Part shown: piece after piece, positions 17,485 to 23,853 of the stretch | Numbering within the stretch: the first letter of the stretch is position 1 | How the letters are laid out: the number at the start of each line of letters is the position of its first letter | Assembly: GCA_964473365.1 (NCBI GenBank) | Contig: CAYYOV010000013.1 | Coordinates: 21,309 to 85,308 of the forward strand | Direction: 5' to 3' | Origin: 2-02-FULL-55-14 sp964473365 | GTDB lineage: Bacteria > Bacteroidota > Ignavibacteria > UBA10030 | DNA: 64,000 bases | The notes under the pieces: model-generated | What the model was told of the DNA's origin: nothing | Databases searched by the model: none | What the model saw: only the letters and a program-made list of their open reading frames with translations | Program-made: the position numbers and the translations under genes

Positions 17485-17973
17485 TCAGAATCCTTTTCGC
17501 GATCGTTTCTGCAGGGTTTCCCATCGCTCGATCATCAGCGGGAACTCTCGTTCGAAGAAGGTGTAGAAATCAAGCAACTCCTGGAGTCGCTGGCCGGTCG
17601 GCGAGGTCCGATCCTTCACGAGCGTCAGTCCGTGTTCGATCGATCTGCGGAACACCGTCAATTGTGACAGGCTTCCGCGCAGCAGGTCGGATGTGGCGCC
17701 GGGTTTCATGCGGTAGTACGTCCGGCGTTCCCCGGTAATACCAACCTTGTCGATGAGTCCGGCCTGCAGCAGGAGGCGGCTCATCGTGCTGACAGAGGCG
17801 CGGCTGGCTTTGAGCGTACCGGCGATCTCGTCGGCTGAGAGATACGGCCGGTGGGATATGAGGAGGAGCCCATAGATCTTTCCGGCGATCCGTGGGATGC
17901 CGGCGTGCTCCATCACCACACCCATGTCTTCCGCAAAATGGAGGATCTCGTTCGCTGGCGGTCGCTGTGCCAT
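17485..17973 (-). CDS. GbsR/MarR family transcriptional regulator
   Basis: 162 residues from the ATG at 17973. That start has AAGGAGA 8 bases upstream; the in-frame ATG at 17991 would place this ribosome-binding site inside the gene. A winged helix-turn-helix lies at about 30-90 (KIYGLLLISHRPYLSADEIAGTLKASRASVSTMSRLLLQAGLI) and a helical dimerisation region follows. GbsR-type regulators bind small molecules or redox cues and mostly repress. The gene is first in the operon for the LolA-like/ABC export module, with 1 base between it and the next gene. A 7-bp inverted repeat covers its promoter, which points to autorepression. Confidence 0.85.
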   Translation of the reverse strand: MAQRPPANEILHFAEDMGVVMEHAGIPRIAGKIYGLLLISHRPYLSADEIAGTLKASRASVSTMSRLLLQAGLIDKVGITGERRTYYRMKPGATSDLLRGSLSQLTVFRRSIEHGLTLVKDRTSPTGQRLQELLDFYTFFEREFPLMIERWETLQKRSRKGF

Positions 17974-17995
17974 GATGGTTCTCCTTGACATCTAC

Positions 17996-18033
17996 GATAT
18001 ACATATTTTAGAAGTTTCAGTCAAGACTAAAAT
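17996..18033 (-). promoter_or_regulatory. Promoter with overlapping operator for the GbsR/Lol-like operon
   Basis: On the minus strand TTGACT (18019-18024) and TATATC (17996-18001) are exactly 17 bases apart, upstream of the regulator gene. A perfect inverted repeat, ATTTTAG at 18005-18011 and CTAAAAT at 18027-18033, brackets the -35 box and spacer. This is a natural site for the encoded GbsR/MarR protein to block RNA polymerase. The placement is seen directly; the binding is inferred. Confidence 0.6.
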
Positions 18034-18114
18034 AATGTGGTGCACGTGACGTTCGCGAACTTGAGAATCGCTGAAGAGCCTCCCAGTCGCGCGGCCGGGG
18101 ACCGCGGAAGAACG

Positions 18115-18120
18115 TATATT
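18115..18120 (+). promoter_or_regulatory. TATATT -10 element of the YbjQ-like gene
   Basis: TATATTGC lies 26 bases before the ATG at 18147. No -35 hexamer is evident. The same octamer precedes dut at 23825. Confidence 0.4.
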
Positions 18121-18146
18121 GCATTGCTCACAATCTGGGGGCTGCC

Positions 18147-18602
18147 ATGAAATGCGAACACTGCGGCAACGAGTATCCATCGGAGTACTATTTCACGACG
18201 GAGGGCATCTGCCGGGATTGCTTCCGCAAACTCTCGCCGGCCGACCGGCAGAAGGCGTTCGAACCCCGCGGCATCGAACGGATGAGCACCACGGCCTTCA
18301 CGATCGACGGCCACCGGATCGTCAGGTCGATGGGGATCATACGAGGGATCACAGTACGATCGCGTTCCATTTTTGGTACGATCGGTGCGTCACTCCAGAC
18401 GATCGTCGGCGGGGATATCACGCTGTTCACGGAACTTTGCGAGGAGACGCGGCTCCAGGCATTCCGGCAGATGGCGCAGCATGCCGAGCGGATGGGGGCA
18501 AACGGGGTGATCGGCGTGCGCTATGATGCGAATGAGGTGATGGATGGAGTGACCGAGGTGCTGTGCTACGGTACGGCCGTCGTTGTGGAACCGACGACCT
18601 GA
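18147..18602 (+). CDS. Zinc-ribbon plus YbjQ (UPF0145) domain protein
   Basis: 151 residues. Two CxxC pairs at the N-terminus (CEHC at 3-6, CRDC at about 22-25) form a small zinc ribbon. From about 45 a YbjQ/UPF0145 domain follows (TIDGHRIVRSMGIIRGITVRSRSI, then GANGVIGVRYDANEV and the end strand CYGTAVVVEP). YbjQ proteins form pentameric rings of unclear function, sometimes labelled heavy-metal binding. It stands alone between a divergent operon and a convergent cold-shock gene. Confidence 0.8.
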   Translation: MKCEHCGNEYPSEYYFTTEGICRDCFRKLSPADRQKAFEPRGIERMSTTAFTIDGHRIVRSMGIIRGITVRSRSIFGTIGASLQTIVGGDITLFTELCEETRLQAFRQMAQHAERMGANGVIGVRYDANEVMDGVTEVLCYGTAVVVEPTT

Positions 18603-18631
18603 TCCATCCGAGCACCGGAACGGCTGTACAG

Positions 18632-18663
18632 CACAAAACCCTCGCCGAGGCGAGGGTTTTGTG
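18632..18663. terminator. Bidirectional intrinsic terminator
   Basis: A 15-bp stem, CACAAAACCCTCGCC with its complement, is rich in A on the left arm and T on the right. It can therefore end transcription from the YbjQ-like gene on the plus strand and from the cold-shock gene on the minus strand, which converge here. Confidence 0.85.
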
Positions 18664-18681
18664 TGAGACAGCAACCGATCG

Positions 18682-18882
18682 TCAGACTTTTTCGACTGAC
18701 TCAGCCGCAGGCCCCTTCGGGCCGTCCGTCACCTTGAACTGCACGGAGTCACCTTCGTTGAGCGACTTGTAGCCGTCTCCGACGATGTTCCGGTAGTGGA
18801 CGAACACGTCTCCGCCGTTGGACCGCGAGATGAACCCGAAGCCCTTCGAAGCGTTGAACCATTTGACTGTTCCTTGTTCCAT
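18682..18882 (-). CDS. Cold-shock protein, CspA family
   Basis: 66 residues, the usual size of a single cold-shock domain. It contains RNP1 as KGFGFIS (13-19) and RNP2 as VFVHY (26-30). It binds single-stranded RNA and DNA, melts mRNA structure and may act in cold or stationary phase. An AAGGAG ribosome-binding site lies 8 bases before the ATG. The probable promoter at 19067-19095 gives a leader of nearly 180 bases, a feature of cold-regulated csp genes. Confidence 0.95.
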   Translation of the reverse strand: MEQGTVKWFNASKGFGFISRSNGGDVFVHYRNIVGDGYKSLNEGDSVQFKVTDGPKGPAAESVEKV

Positions 18883-19060
18883 GAAACTACTCCTTGAAAT
18901 GAAGCATGTACGTACCCGGGGCGACGTTCGCCTATCTGATCAATCGTGTTACCAGCGGATTGGCTAGTACTGCAAGGATGAAGCCCGGGAAGGAACCTAA
19001 GGAACCGATCGAGGGACTCAACAGCAGAGAACAACGAACTGAACAGCGGTGTACTGTGAC
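18883..19060 (-). promoter_or_regulatory. Long 5' leader of the cold-shock gene
   Basis: If transcription starts about 7 bases after the TATCTT box, the untranslated leader is about 178 bases and contains no credible gene. Long structured leaders control translation of cspA-type messages in other bacteria by refolding in the cold. I did not identify a specific conserved element here. Confidence 0.4.
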
Positions 19061-19066
19061 ATTGAT

Positions 19067-19095
19067 AAGATACTACAATCCTGAATAGGATTCAA
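19067..19095 (-). promoter_or_regulatory. Promoter of the cold-shock gene
   Basis: On the minus strand TTGAAT (19090-19095) and TATCTT (19067-19072) have a 17-base spacer. The rest of the space up to the terminator at 19334 (about 19096-19333) shows no gene, repeat or other signal I can support. A 64-codon open frame at 19018-19212 lacks coding character. Confidence 0.5.
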
Positions 19096-19333
19096 GGTAA
19101 ATGTGCGCGAGAGGGGAGATGGGAATCGTGCAGACCCACAAAAGAGGCTGTTGTGGACGAATCTCGCCCTTCTCTGACGAAGATTAGATCTTTTCAACCA
19201 AGGATGGATCATTCACTGGGTCACGCGACGACGTGCAGTACGCTGGTATCACGTGGACGCGTGGAGATGCATCCCAAGACGGCTCGAGATGACGAATTGA
19301 TCTAGAAGACTCATCCTTCCAGAATACCCCAGA

Positions 19334-19361
19334 ACGAAAAACGGCCCCACGATGGGGGCCG
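19334..19361 (-). terminator. Intrinsic terminator of tRNA-Arg(ACG)
   Basis: On the minus strand a 7-bp stem (CGGCCCC/GGGGCCG, 19342-19348 with 19355-19361) is followed by TTTTTCG. It lies 10 bases downstream of the tRNA 3' end. Confidence 0.75.
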
Positions 19362-19370
19362 CTTTGATCG

Positions 19371-19444
19371 TGCGCCCGAAGGGATTCGAACCCCTAACCC
19401 TCAGCTCCGTAGGCTGATGCTCTATCCAGTTGAGCTACGGGCGC
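19371..19444 (-). tRNA. tRNA-Arg (anticodon ACG)
   Basis: Complete cloverleaf on the minus strand: acceptor GCGCCCG/CGGGCGC, D-arm AGCTC...GAGC, anticodon stem TCAGC/GCTGA with loop CTACGGA (anticodon ACG, normally edited to ICG to read CGU/CGC/CGA), T-loop TTCGAAT and discriminator A. The gene ends exactly at the N run. The 55 bases after the N run repeat its 5' part, so there is one gene, not two. Confidence 0.93.
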
Positions 19445-19544
19445 NNNNNNNNNNNNNNNNNNNNNNNNNNNNNNNNNNNNNNNNNNNNNNNNNNNNNNNN
19501 NNNNNNNNNNNNNNNNNNNNNNNNNNNNNNNNNNNNNNNNNNNN
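19445..19544. other. Scaffold gap (100 N), spurious
   Basis: The 55 bases before it (19390-19444) equal the 55 bases after it (19545-19599). The two contigs therefore overlap, and removing the N run plus one copy gives continuous sequence with nothing missing. Confidence 0.9.
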
Positions 19545-19599
19545 ACCCCTAACCCTCAGCTCCGTAGGCTGATGCTCTATCCAGTTGAGCTACGGGCGC
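19545..19599. repeat. 55-bp duplicate of tRNA-Arg at contig end
   Basis: An exact copy of 19390-19444, holding the 5' three quarters of tRNA-Arg(ACG). It is an assembly overlap, not a second tRNA gene. The real upstream promoter of the tRNA lies to its right. Confidence 0.9.
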
Positions 19600-19615
19600 G
19601 ACGCAATGGACAATA

Positions 19616-19644
19616 AATATAGCACTCCGAGGCCTCATTTTCAA
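19616..19644 (-). promoter_or_regulatory. Promoter of tRNA-Arg(ACG)
   Basis: On the minus strand TTGAAA (19639-19644) and TATATT (19616-19621) have a 17-base spacer. The -10 lies 16 bases upstream of the tRNA 5' end once the spurious gap is removed. Confidence 0.65.
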
Positions 19645-19675
19645 CTCCGAGGATCTTTCCACCTCTCTCGCGGAG

Positions 19676-19704
19676 TTGACACGCTTCCGCTTCTCCCATC
19701 TCTT
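19676..19704 (+). promoter_or_regulatory. Possible promoter of the GH35 gene
   Basis: A perfect TTGACA (19676-19681) stands 17 bases before a weak TCTCTT (19699-19704). If used, transcription would start near 19711, which supports the GH35 start at 19740 over the upstream in-frame ATG at 19704. Confidence 0.35.
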
Positions 19705-19739
19705 TGGTACCATGGCTGGTCCCTCTCAAAGGTCTGCCA

Positions 19740-21557
19740 ATGAATCTCCGTCTTCGGTGGCTGTCGCTCCTCATGATCGCTCTGTCAATGGTCCCCGCCT
19801 ACGCCCAGCGGTCGGAACGGTTCGAGATCGGCACGGATCACTTCCTCCTGAGCGGCAAACCGTTCCAGGTTATGTCCGGAGAGTTGCATTATCCCCGCAT
19901 ACCGCGAGCGTATTGGCATGATCGTCTCACGAAGGCCCGAGCGATGGGGCTCAACACGATCTGTACCTACGTCTTCTGGAACCTGCACGAACCGAGCCCA
20001 GGGACATTTGATTTTACGGGCAACCTCGATGTTGCGGCCTTCGTGCGAGAAGCGCTGAAGGTGGGGTTGCGCGTGATCGTGCGCCCAGGTCCGTACGTAT
20101 GCTCAGAATGGGACCTTGGCGGGCTCCCATCGTGGCTGCTCAAAGACCGGGACATCAAGCTCCGATGCAGCGATCCTCGTTATGAGCGTGCGGCCGCCAT
20201 CTACCTGAATCGACTCGCGGCAGAACTCGCGCCGCTCCAGATCGACCGCGGGGGTCCGATCATCATGTTCCAAGTCGAGAACGAATACGGAAGCTACGGG
20301 AACGATACGGCTCATCTGAAGTTTCTTCAAACCACCATGCGTTCAGCCGGCCTGACCGTGCCGTTCTTTACGTCGGATGGACCTGCGCCGTATCTTCTGG
20401 CGGGAGGAACGCTCCCCGACGTGGTACCGGTCGTGAATTTCGGTGGCGCCCCCAAAGAAGCGTTCTCCGTCCTTGAACAGTTTCGACCGGGCATTCCGCA
20501 CATGAACGGCGAATATTGGTGCGGATGGTTCACACACTGGGGCGATTCGACGTGGGGTTCGTCGAACACGAAAACGCAGGCAGAAGAATTGCGGTGGATG
20601 GTCGAGAACGGTAAGTCGTTCAATCTGTACATGTTCCATGGCGGCACCAACTTTGGCTGGATGGCTGGGGCGAATTTCGGCCGCACGTATGAGCCGGACG
20701 TCACCTCCTATGATTACGATGCCCCGCTCGATGAAATGGGCAATCCGACGCCTAAGTATGATGCATTCCGCCAGGTACTCGTCGCGCATCAGCCCGCGGG
20801 GGCTACCGTGCCTGACGTACCCTCCGCGAGCGTCGGAATTGAACTCCCGGCATTCACACCCCAAAAGGGTGAGCGTCTCTTCAACATCCTGCCGACCCCG
20901 CTCCGGACGCCACAGCCGCGCTCGCTGGAGGATGTGGGGCAAGACTACGGCTTCATGCTTTATCGTACCAAATTGATCGGTCCGACCAACGGCGTCCTGA
21001 CCGTGACCGAATTACACGATTATGCCCTGATCTATGTCGACGGCCGATTCATCGATACGCTGGATCGGACCAAAGGAAAGTACAGTACGCGGCTACCCGA
21101 GACGACGTCCAAGAGCCCCGTGTTGGAGATCCTTGTTGAAGCGATGGGGCGTGTCAATTTCGGTCAGCACCTGATCGACCGGAAAGGGATCACGGAACGC
21201 GTGACGCTCAGAGGCGTGACATTGATGGACTGGGAGATGTTCCCGCTGCCGCTCCGGGATCCGTCATCTACGCGGTTGCCATCCGATGGGACTGGAGTGG
21301 ACCATGGGCCGCGATTCTTTTCCGCCAGCTTGGCCGTCGCGAAACCGGGCGATACGTTCCTGGACATGTCGGCGTGGACGAAAGGCGTTGTGTGGGTGAA
21401 CGGCCACAATCTCGGTCGGTATTGGAATATTGGTCCGCAACAGCGCCTCTACCTCCCGGGAGCCTGGATGAAGACGGGTGAGAATTCGGTGATCGTTCTT
21501 GACCTGTTTGCTGAAGAACCGGCGGCCATCTCCGGATATTCACGTATGAAACGCTGA
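19740..21557 (+). CDS. Secreted beta-galactosidase, glycoside hydrolase family 35
   Basis: 605 residues from the ATG at 19740 (AAAGG upstream; signal peptide NLRLRWLSLLMIALSMVPAYAQ). An earlier in-frame ATG at 19704 would spoil the signal peptide. The GH35 TIM barrel covers about 25-330. QVENEYG carries the proton donor Glu182 and GEYWCGW carries the nucleophile Glu258. C-terminal jelly-roll domains include the typical VVWVNGHNLGRYWNIGPQQRLYLPG near the end. It removes terminal beta-galactose outside the cytoplasm. The sodium symporter 21 bases downstream would import the released sugar, so the two form a small galactoside-use operon. Confidence 0.93.
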   Translation: MNLRLRWLSLLMIALSMVPAYAQRSERFEIGTDHFLLSGKPFQVMSGELHYPRIPRAYWHDRLTKARAMGLNTICTYVFWNLHEPSPGTFDFTGNLDVAAFVREALKVGLRVIVRPGPYVCSEWDLGGLPSWLLKDRDIKLRCSDPRYERAAAIYLNRLAAELAPLQIDRGGPIIMFQVENEYGSYGNDTAHLKFLQTTMRSAGLTVPFFTSDGPAPYLLAGGTLPDVVPVVNFGGAPKEAFSVLEQFRPGIPHMNGEYWCGWFTHWGDSTWGSSNTKTQAEELRWMVENGKSFNLYMFHGGTNFGWMAGANFGRTYEPDVTSYDYDAPLDEMGNPTPKYDAFRQVLVAHQPAGATVPDVPSASVGIELPAFTPQKGERLFNILPTPLRTPQPRSLEDVGQDYGFMLYRTKLIGPTNGVLTVTELHDYALIYVDGRFIDTLDRTKGKYSTRLPETTSKSPVLEILVEAMGRVNFGQHLIDRKGITERVTLRGVTLMDWEMFPLPLRDPSSTRLPSDGTGVDHGPRFFSASLAVAKPGDTFLDMSAWTKGVVWVNGHNLGRYWNIGPQQRLYLPGAWMKTGENSVIVLDLFAEEPAAISGYSRMKR

Positions 21558-21578
21558 ACACACGGTGAAAGGAAGAGC

Positions 21579-23111
21579 ATGGAACTGAGTGTACTCGACA
21601 TCGGCATCTTCGTCGCATTCTTTCTGGTCGTGGTCGGCACCAGCATGTACAAAAGCCGCCGGGAGGAAACGGGGGAGGATTACTTCCTCGCTTCGCGCGG
21701 ACTCCTGTGGCCCCTGATCGGCATCTCGCTCATCGCCGCGAACATTTCGAGCGAGCAATTCGTCGGAATGTCGGGGCAGGGGGCGGGAAACGTCGGGTTG
21801 GCCATCGCCAGTTACGAATGGATGGCCGCGATCACGCTCGTGTTCGTCGCCTTCTTCTTCCTTCCCAGATTCCTTCAGACGGGCATCTACACGATCCCGG
21901 AGTTCCTGGAGTATCGCTACAACCATGCGTCCCGGGCGCTCATGGCAGTCTATACCATGGTCATCTACGTCGGCGTCACCATAGCGGCGGTTCTGTATTC
22001 GGGCGGCATCACGATCTACACCATTTTCAACATCGATCTGACGACGTCGATCTGGATCATTGGGATCGTCGCGGCGCTGTACACAACATGGGGAGGATTG
22101 AAAGCGGTCGCTTGGGCGGACCTCTTTCAGGGCTCCGCACTGATCCTCGGAGGTGCTGTTGTGCTTTTCTTCGGTCTCGCGGCGATCGGCGGATGGGACG
22201 CGTTCTTTGCGCATAACGCCGACCGCTTGCATATGGTCCTCCCGTCAGACCATCCGGTCCTGCCGTGGACGGCACTGGTCCTCGGGCTTTGGATCCCGAA
22301 TATCTACTACTGGGGACTGAACCAGTACATCACACAGCGGACGCTAGCGGCGCAGAGTCTGCGCCAGGGGCAGATGGGCGTACTCTTTGCAGCCGCCATC
22401 AAGATCATCATCCCGTTCGTGATCGTCTTCCCAGGCATCATGGCCGCGCAGCTGTATGGTGACACGATGTCGAACACCGACGCGGCCTATCCGCTGCTGA
22501 TCAAGAACCTCATCCCGGTCGGACTACGGGGATTCATGTTGGCCGCGATCGCGGGCGCTGTCATCAGCTCGCTGGCCTCGATGCTGAACTCGGCGTCCAC
22601 GATCTTCACGATGGACATCTACAAACGGTACGTGTCGGCTGACGCCGCACCTCGCCGTATTGTGCTCGTCGGACGGTCGATGACGGTCCTCTTTGTCCTG
22701 CTCGGGTGTCTGATCGCTCCGCATCTTGGCGACCCCCGGTTCCAGGGGATCTTCACATACATCCAGGAATTCCAGGGATACATCTCGCCTGGGATTCTGG
22801 CGGCATTCGTCTTCGGCATCCTCGTGAAGCGGGCGCCTGGTGCCGCGGGATTGGCGGCCCTTGTGGCGTGCGTGCCGATCTATGGACTCTTGCAATGGTT
22901 CTTCGGAGAGATCGCATTCCTCAATCGCATGGCCATCACATTCGTCCTCGTTTTGCTGATCATGTCCGTCATCACGTGGATCAAGCCGCTGCCGAAGCCG
23001 ATCGAGCTCCCGCGCCGTGCCGACTTTGATATGTCGCCGACGCCCCGCGCGATCTGGTTCGGCGCTGCGGTCGTGGTGATCACGCTCGCCCTCTATGTGA
23101 TCTTCTGGTGA
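21579..23111 (+). CDS. Sodium/solute symporter (SSS, SGLT-like), probably sugar
   Basis: 510 residues with about 13 hydrophobic segments and no signal peptide. The AAAGGAAG ribosome-binding site is well placed. The sequence has SSS hallmarks: REETGEDYFLASRGL early on, ISSEQFVGMSGQGA in TM2, and GVISSLASMLNS-like residues (AGAVISSLASMLNSASTIF) in the sodium-site helix. GLNQYITQRTLAA matches SGLT-type sugar carriers. Pairing with the GH35 enzyme suggests galactose or a galactoside as substrate. A strong hairpin at 23209 ends the transcript. Confidence 0.88.
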   Translation: MELSVLDIGIFVAFFLVVVGTSMYKSRREETGEDYFLASRGLLWPLIGISLIAANISSEQFVGMSGQGAGNVGLAIASYEWMAAITLVFVAFFFLPRFLQTGIYTIPEFLEYRYNHASRALMAVYTMVIYVGVTIAAVLYSGGITIYTIFNIDLTTSIWIIGIVAALYTTWGGLKAVAWADLFQGSALILGGAVVLFFGLAAIGGWDAFFAHNADRLHMVLPSDHPVLPWTALVLGLWIPNIYYWGLNQYITQRTLAAQSLRQGQMGVLFAAAIKIIIPFVIVFPGIMAAQLYGDTMSNTDAAYPLLIKNLIPVGLRGFMLAAIAGAVISSLASMLNSASTIFTMDIYKRYVSADAAPRRIVLVGRSMTVLFVLLGCLIAPHLGDPRFQGIFTYIQEFQGYISPGILAAFVFGILVKRAPGAAGLAALVACVPIYGLLQWFFGEIAFLNRMAITFVLVLLIMSVITWIKPLPKPIELPRRADFDMSPTPRAIWFGAAVVVITLALYVIFW

Positions 23112-23126
23112 AGACTCAAAGGAGTT

Positions 23127-23154
23127 TGCGGGTCGCGGGTATGGGTTAGGAGGA
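23127..23154. repeat. Heptad-periodic tract (consensus nGCGGGT)
   Basis: Three consecutive 7-base units, close to TGCGGGT, then a weaker fourth, just after the symporter gene. This is the weakest of several tracts in the window that share the 7-base period. Confidence 0.4.
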
Positions 23155-23208
23155 ACGCTGGAAGAGTTGAGAAGCGGGCGGCCGGACGTTCGCGGCACCT
23201 CCAAAAAG

Positions 23209-23246
23209 AACAACCCCGTTCAGAGGTCGTCTCTGACGGGGTTGTT
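23209..23246. terminator. Bidirectional intrinsic terminator
   Basis: AACAACCCCGT pairs with ACGGGGTTGTT, extended inward by CAGAG/CTCTG. On the minus strand it is followed by CTTTTTGG, on the plus strand by TCGTTT. It separates the symporter gene from the converging tRNA-Glu/tRNA-Gln transcript. Confidence 0.8.
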
Positions 23247-23255
23247 TCGTTTGAG

Positions 23256-23328
23256 TAGCCCTAACGGGAATCGAACCCGTATTTCCGCCTTGAGAGGGCG
23301 GCGTCCTAAACCGTTAGACGATAGGGCC
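23256..23328 (-). tRNA. tRNA-Glu (anticodon CTC)
   Basis: Cloverleaf on the minus strand: acceptor GGCCCTA/TAGGGCT (first pair G-U), anticodon stem CCGCC/GGCGG with loop CTCTCAA (anticodon CTC, reading GAG), T-loop TTCGATT and discriminator A. It lies downstream of tRNA-Gln on the same strand and ends before the terminator at 23209. Confidence 0.93.
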
Positions 23329-23335
23329 AGATCCA

Positions 23336-23370
23336 AGGTAGGAGGGAGAAGGAAGAAGGTAGAAGTGAGA
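23336..23370. repeat. Heptad-periodic purine tract (consensus AGGnAGA)
   Basis: Five consecutive 7-base units matching AGGnAGA with one or two changes each, between tRNA-Glu and tRNA-Gln. A looser purine-rich continuation runs to about 23400. Confidence 0.65.
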
Positions 23371-23431
23371 GAAAGAGCACAAAGAGCGCGGAGAGGGAGG
23401 CAACACCCACCTTCTCTGGACCTGATCTTTC

Positions 23432-23466
23432 TTCAACTTCTAAGTTCTACCTTCTACAATCTACCT
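23432..23466. repeat. Heptad-periodic pyrimidine tract (consensus TCTAnnT)
   Basis: Five consecutive 7-base units matching TCTAnnT. The reverse complement resembles the AGGnAGA tract at 23336, so the two form an imperfect inverted pair filling the space between the two tRNA genes. Confidence 0.65.
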
Positions 23467-23473
23467 CGGCTTG

Positions 23474-23546
23474 TTGCCCGACCAGGGCTCGAACCTGGAC
23501 TCTTCTGATCCAGAGTCAGACGTGTTGCCAGTTACACCATCGGGCA
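23474..23546 (-). tRNA. tRNA-Gln (anticodon CTG)
   Basis: Cloverleaf on the minus strand: acceptor TGCCCGA/TCGGGCA, D-arm GTGT...ACAC, anticodon stem TCTGA/TCAGA with loop CTCTGGA (anticodon CTG, reading CAG), T-loop TTCGAGC and discriminator A. A second copy of its first 11 bases lies 47 bases upstream, beyond a palindromic insert. Confidence 0.92.
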
Positions 23547-23604
23547 TCATCCCCTCCGGCGAACCTCGAGCGAGCGTAGCGAGTCGAGAGGTTACCATCG
23601 GGCA
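23536..23604. repeat. REP-like palindrome between 11-bp direct repeats of the tRNA-Gln 5' end
   Basis: The 11-mer ACCATCGGGCA (the first 11 bases of tRNA-Gln on the minus strand) occurs at 23536-23546 and again at 23594-23604. Between them lies a 47-bp segment with the quasi-palindrome CTCGAGCGAGCG...GAGTCGAGAG. The layout looks like a small REP-type element inserted at the tRNA 5' end with duplication of the target; the tRNA itself is intact. Confidence 0.5.
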
Positions 23605-23694
23605 ATATTCCTTCAGCGCAGCAAACGGGGTGGCCTCTGGAAGGCCATGGCACCAGGTACAAGATCCTGCCTGTCCCACGACATCGCCAGCACA

Positions 23695-23723
23695 AATATA
23701 ATCAATCGTGTTTGTGAAACCAA
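23695..23723 (-). promoter_or_regulatory. Probable promoter of the tRNA-Gln/tRNA-Glu transcript
   Basis: On the minus strand TTGGTT (23718-23723) and TATATT (23695-23700) have a 17-base spacer. The leader to tRNA-Gln would be about 140 bases and carries the duplicated tRNA fragment. The rest of 23605-23853 holds no gene I can support. Confidence 0.5.
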
Positions 23724-23824
23724 GCCTCTGAAACCGCCCCGATTCGCCGCACGATCACGCCTCGCAACGATTCTCCGCAGGTCCTTCCAAGATGTGGCAA
23801 CTACCATCTGCGGGCTCGGCTTCC

Positions 23825-23830
23825 TATATT
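23825..23830 (+). promoter_or_regulatory. TATATT -10 element of dut
   Basis: TATATTGC lies 23 bases before the GTG start of dut. No clear -35 box is seen. It is identical in its 8 bases to the element before 18147. Confidence 0.4.
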
Positions 23831-23853
23831 GCGGCACCTACCTCAGGATCACC

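Noticed and set aside
19018..19212. Small gene on the minus strand (64 codons)
   Set aside because: Lies over the cold-shock promoter, lacks a ribosome-binding site and has no coding-like composition.
19545..19599. Second, truncated tRNA-Arg
   Set aside because: Exact 55-bp duplicate at a contig end, the same pattern as at two other gaps; an assembly overlap.
21540..22232. Open frame of 230 codons on the minus strand
   Set aside because: Antisense to the sodium symporter; charged Arg/Asp-rich shadow translation without a domain.
23336..23466. CRISPR-like array
   Set aside because: Units are 7 bases with no spacers and the words drift; no cas genes. It is a heptad-periodic tract.
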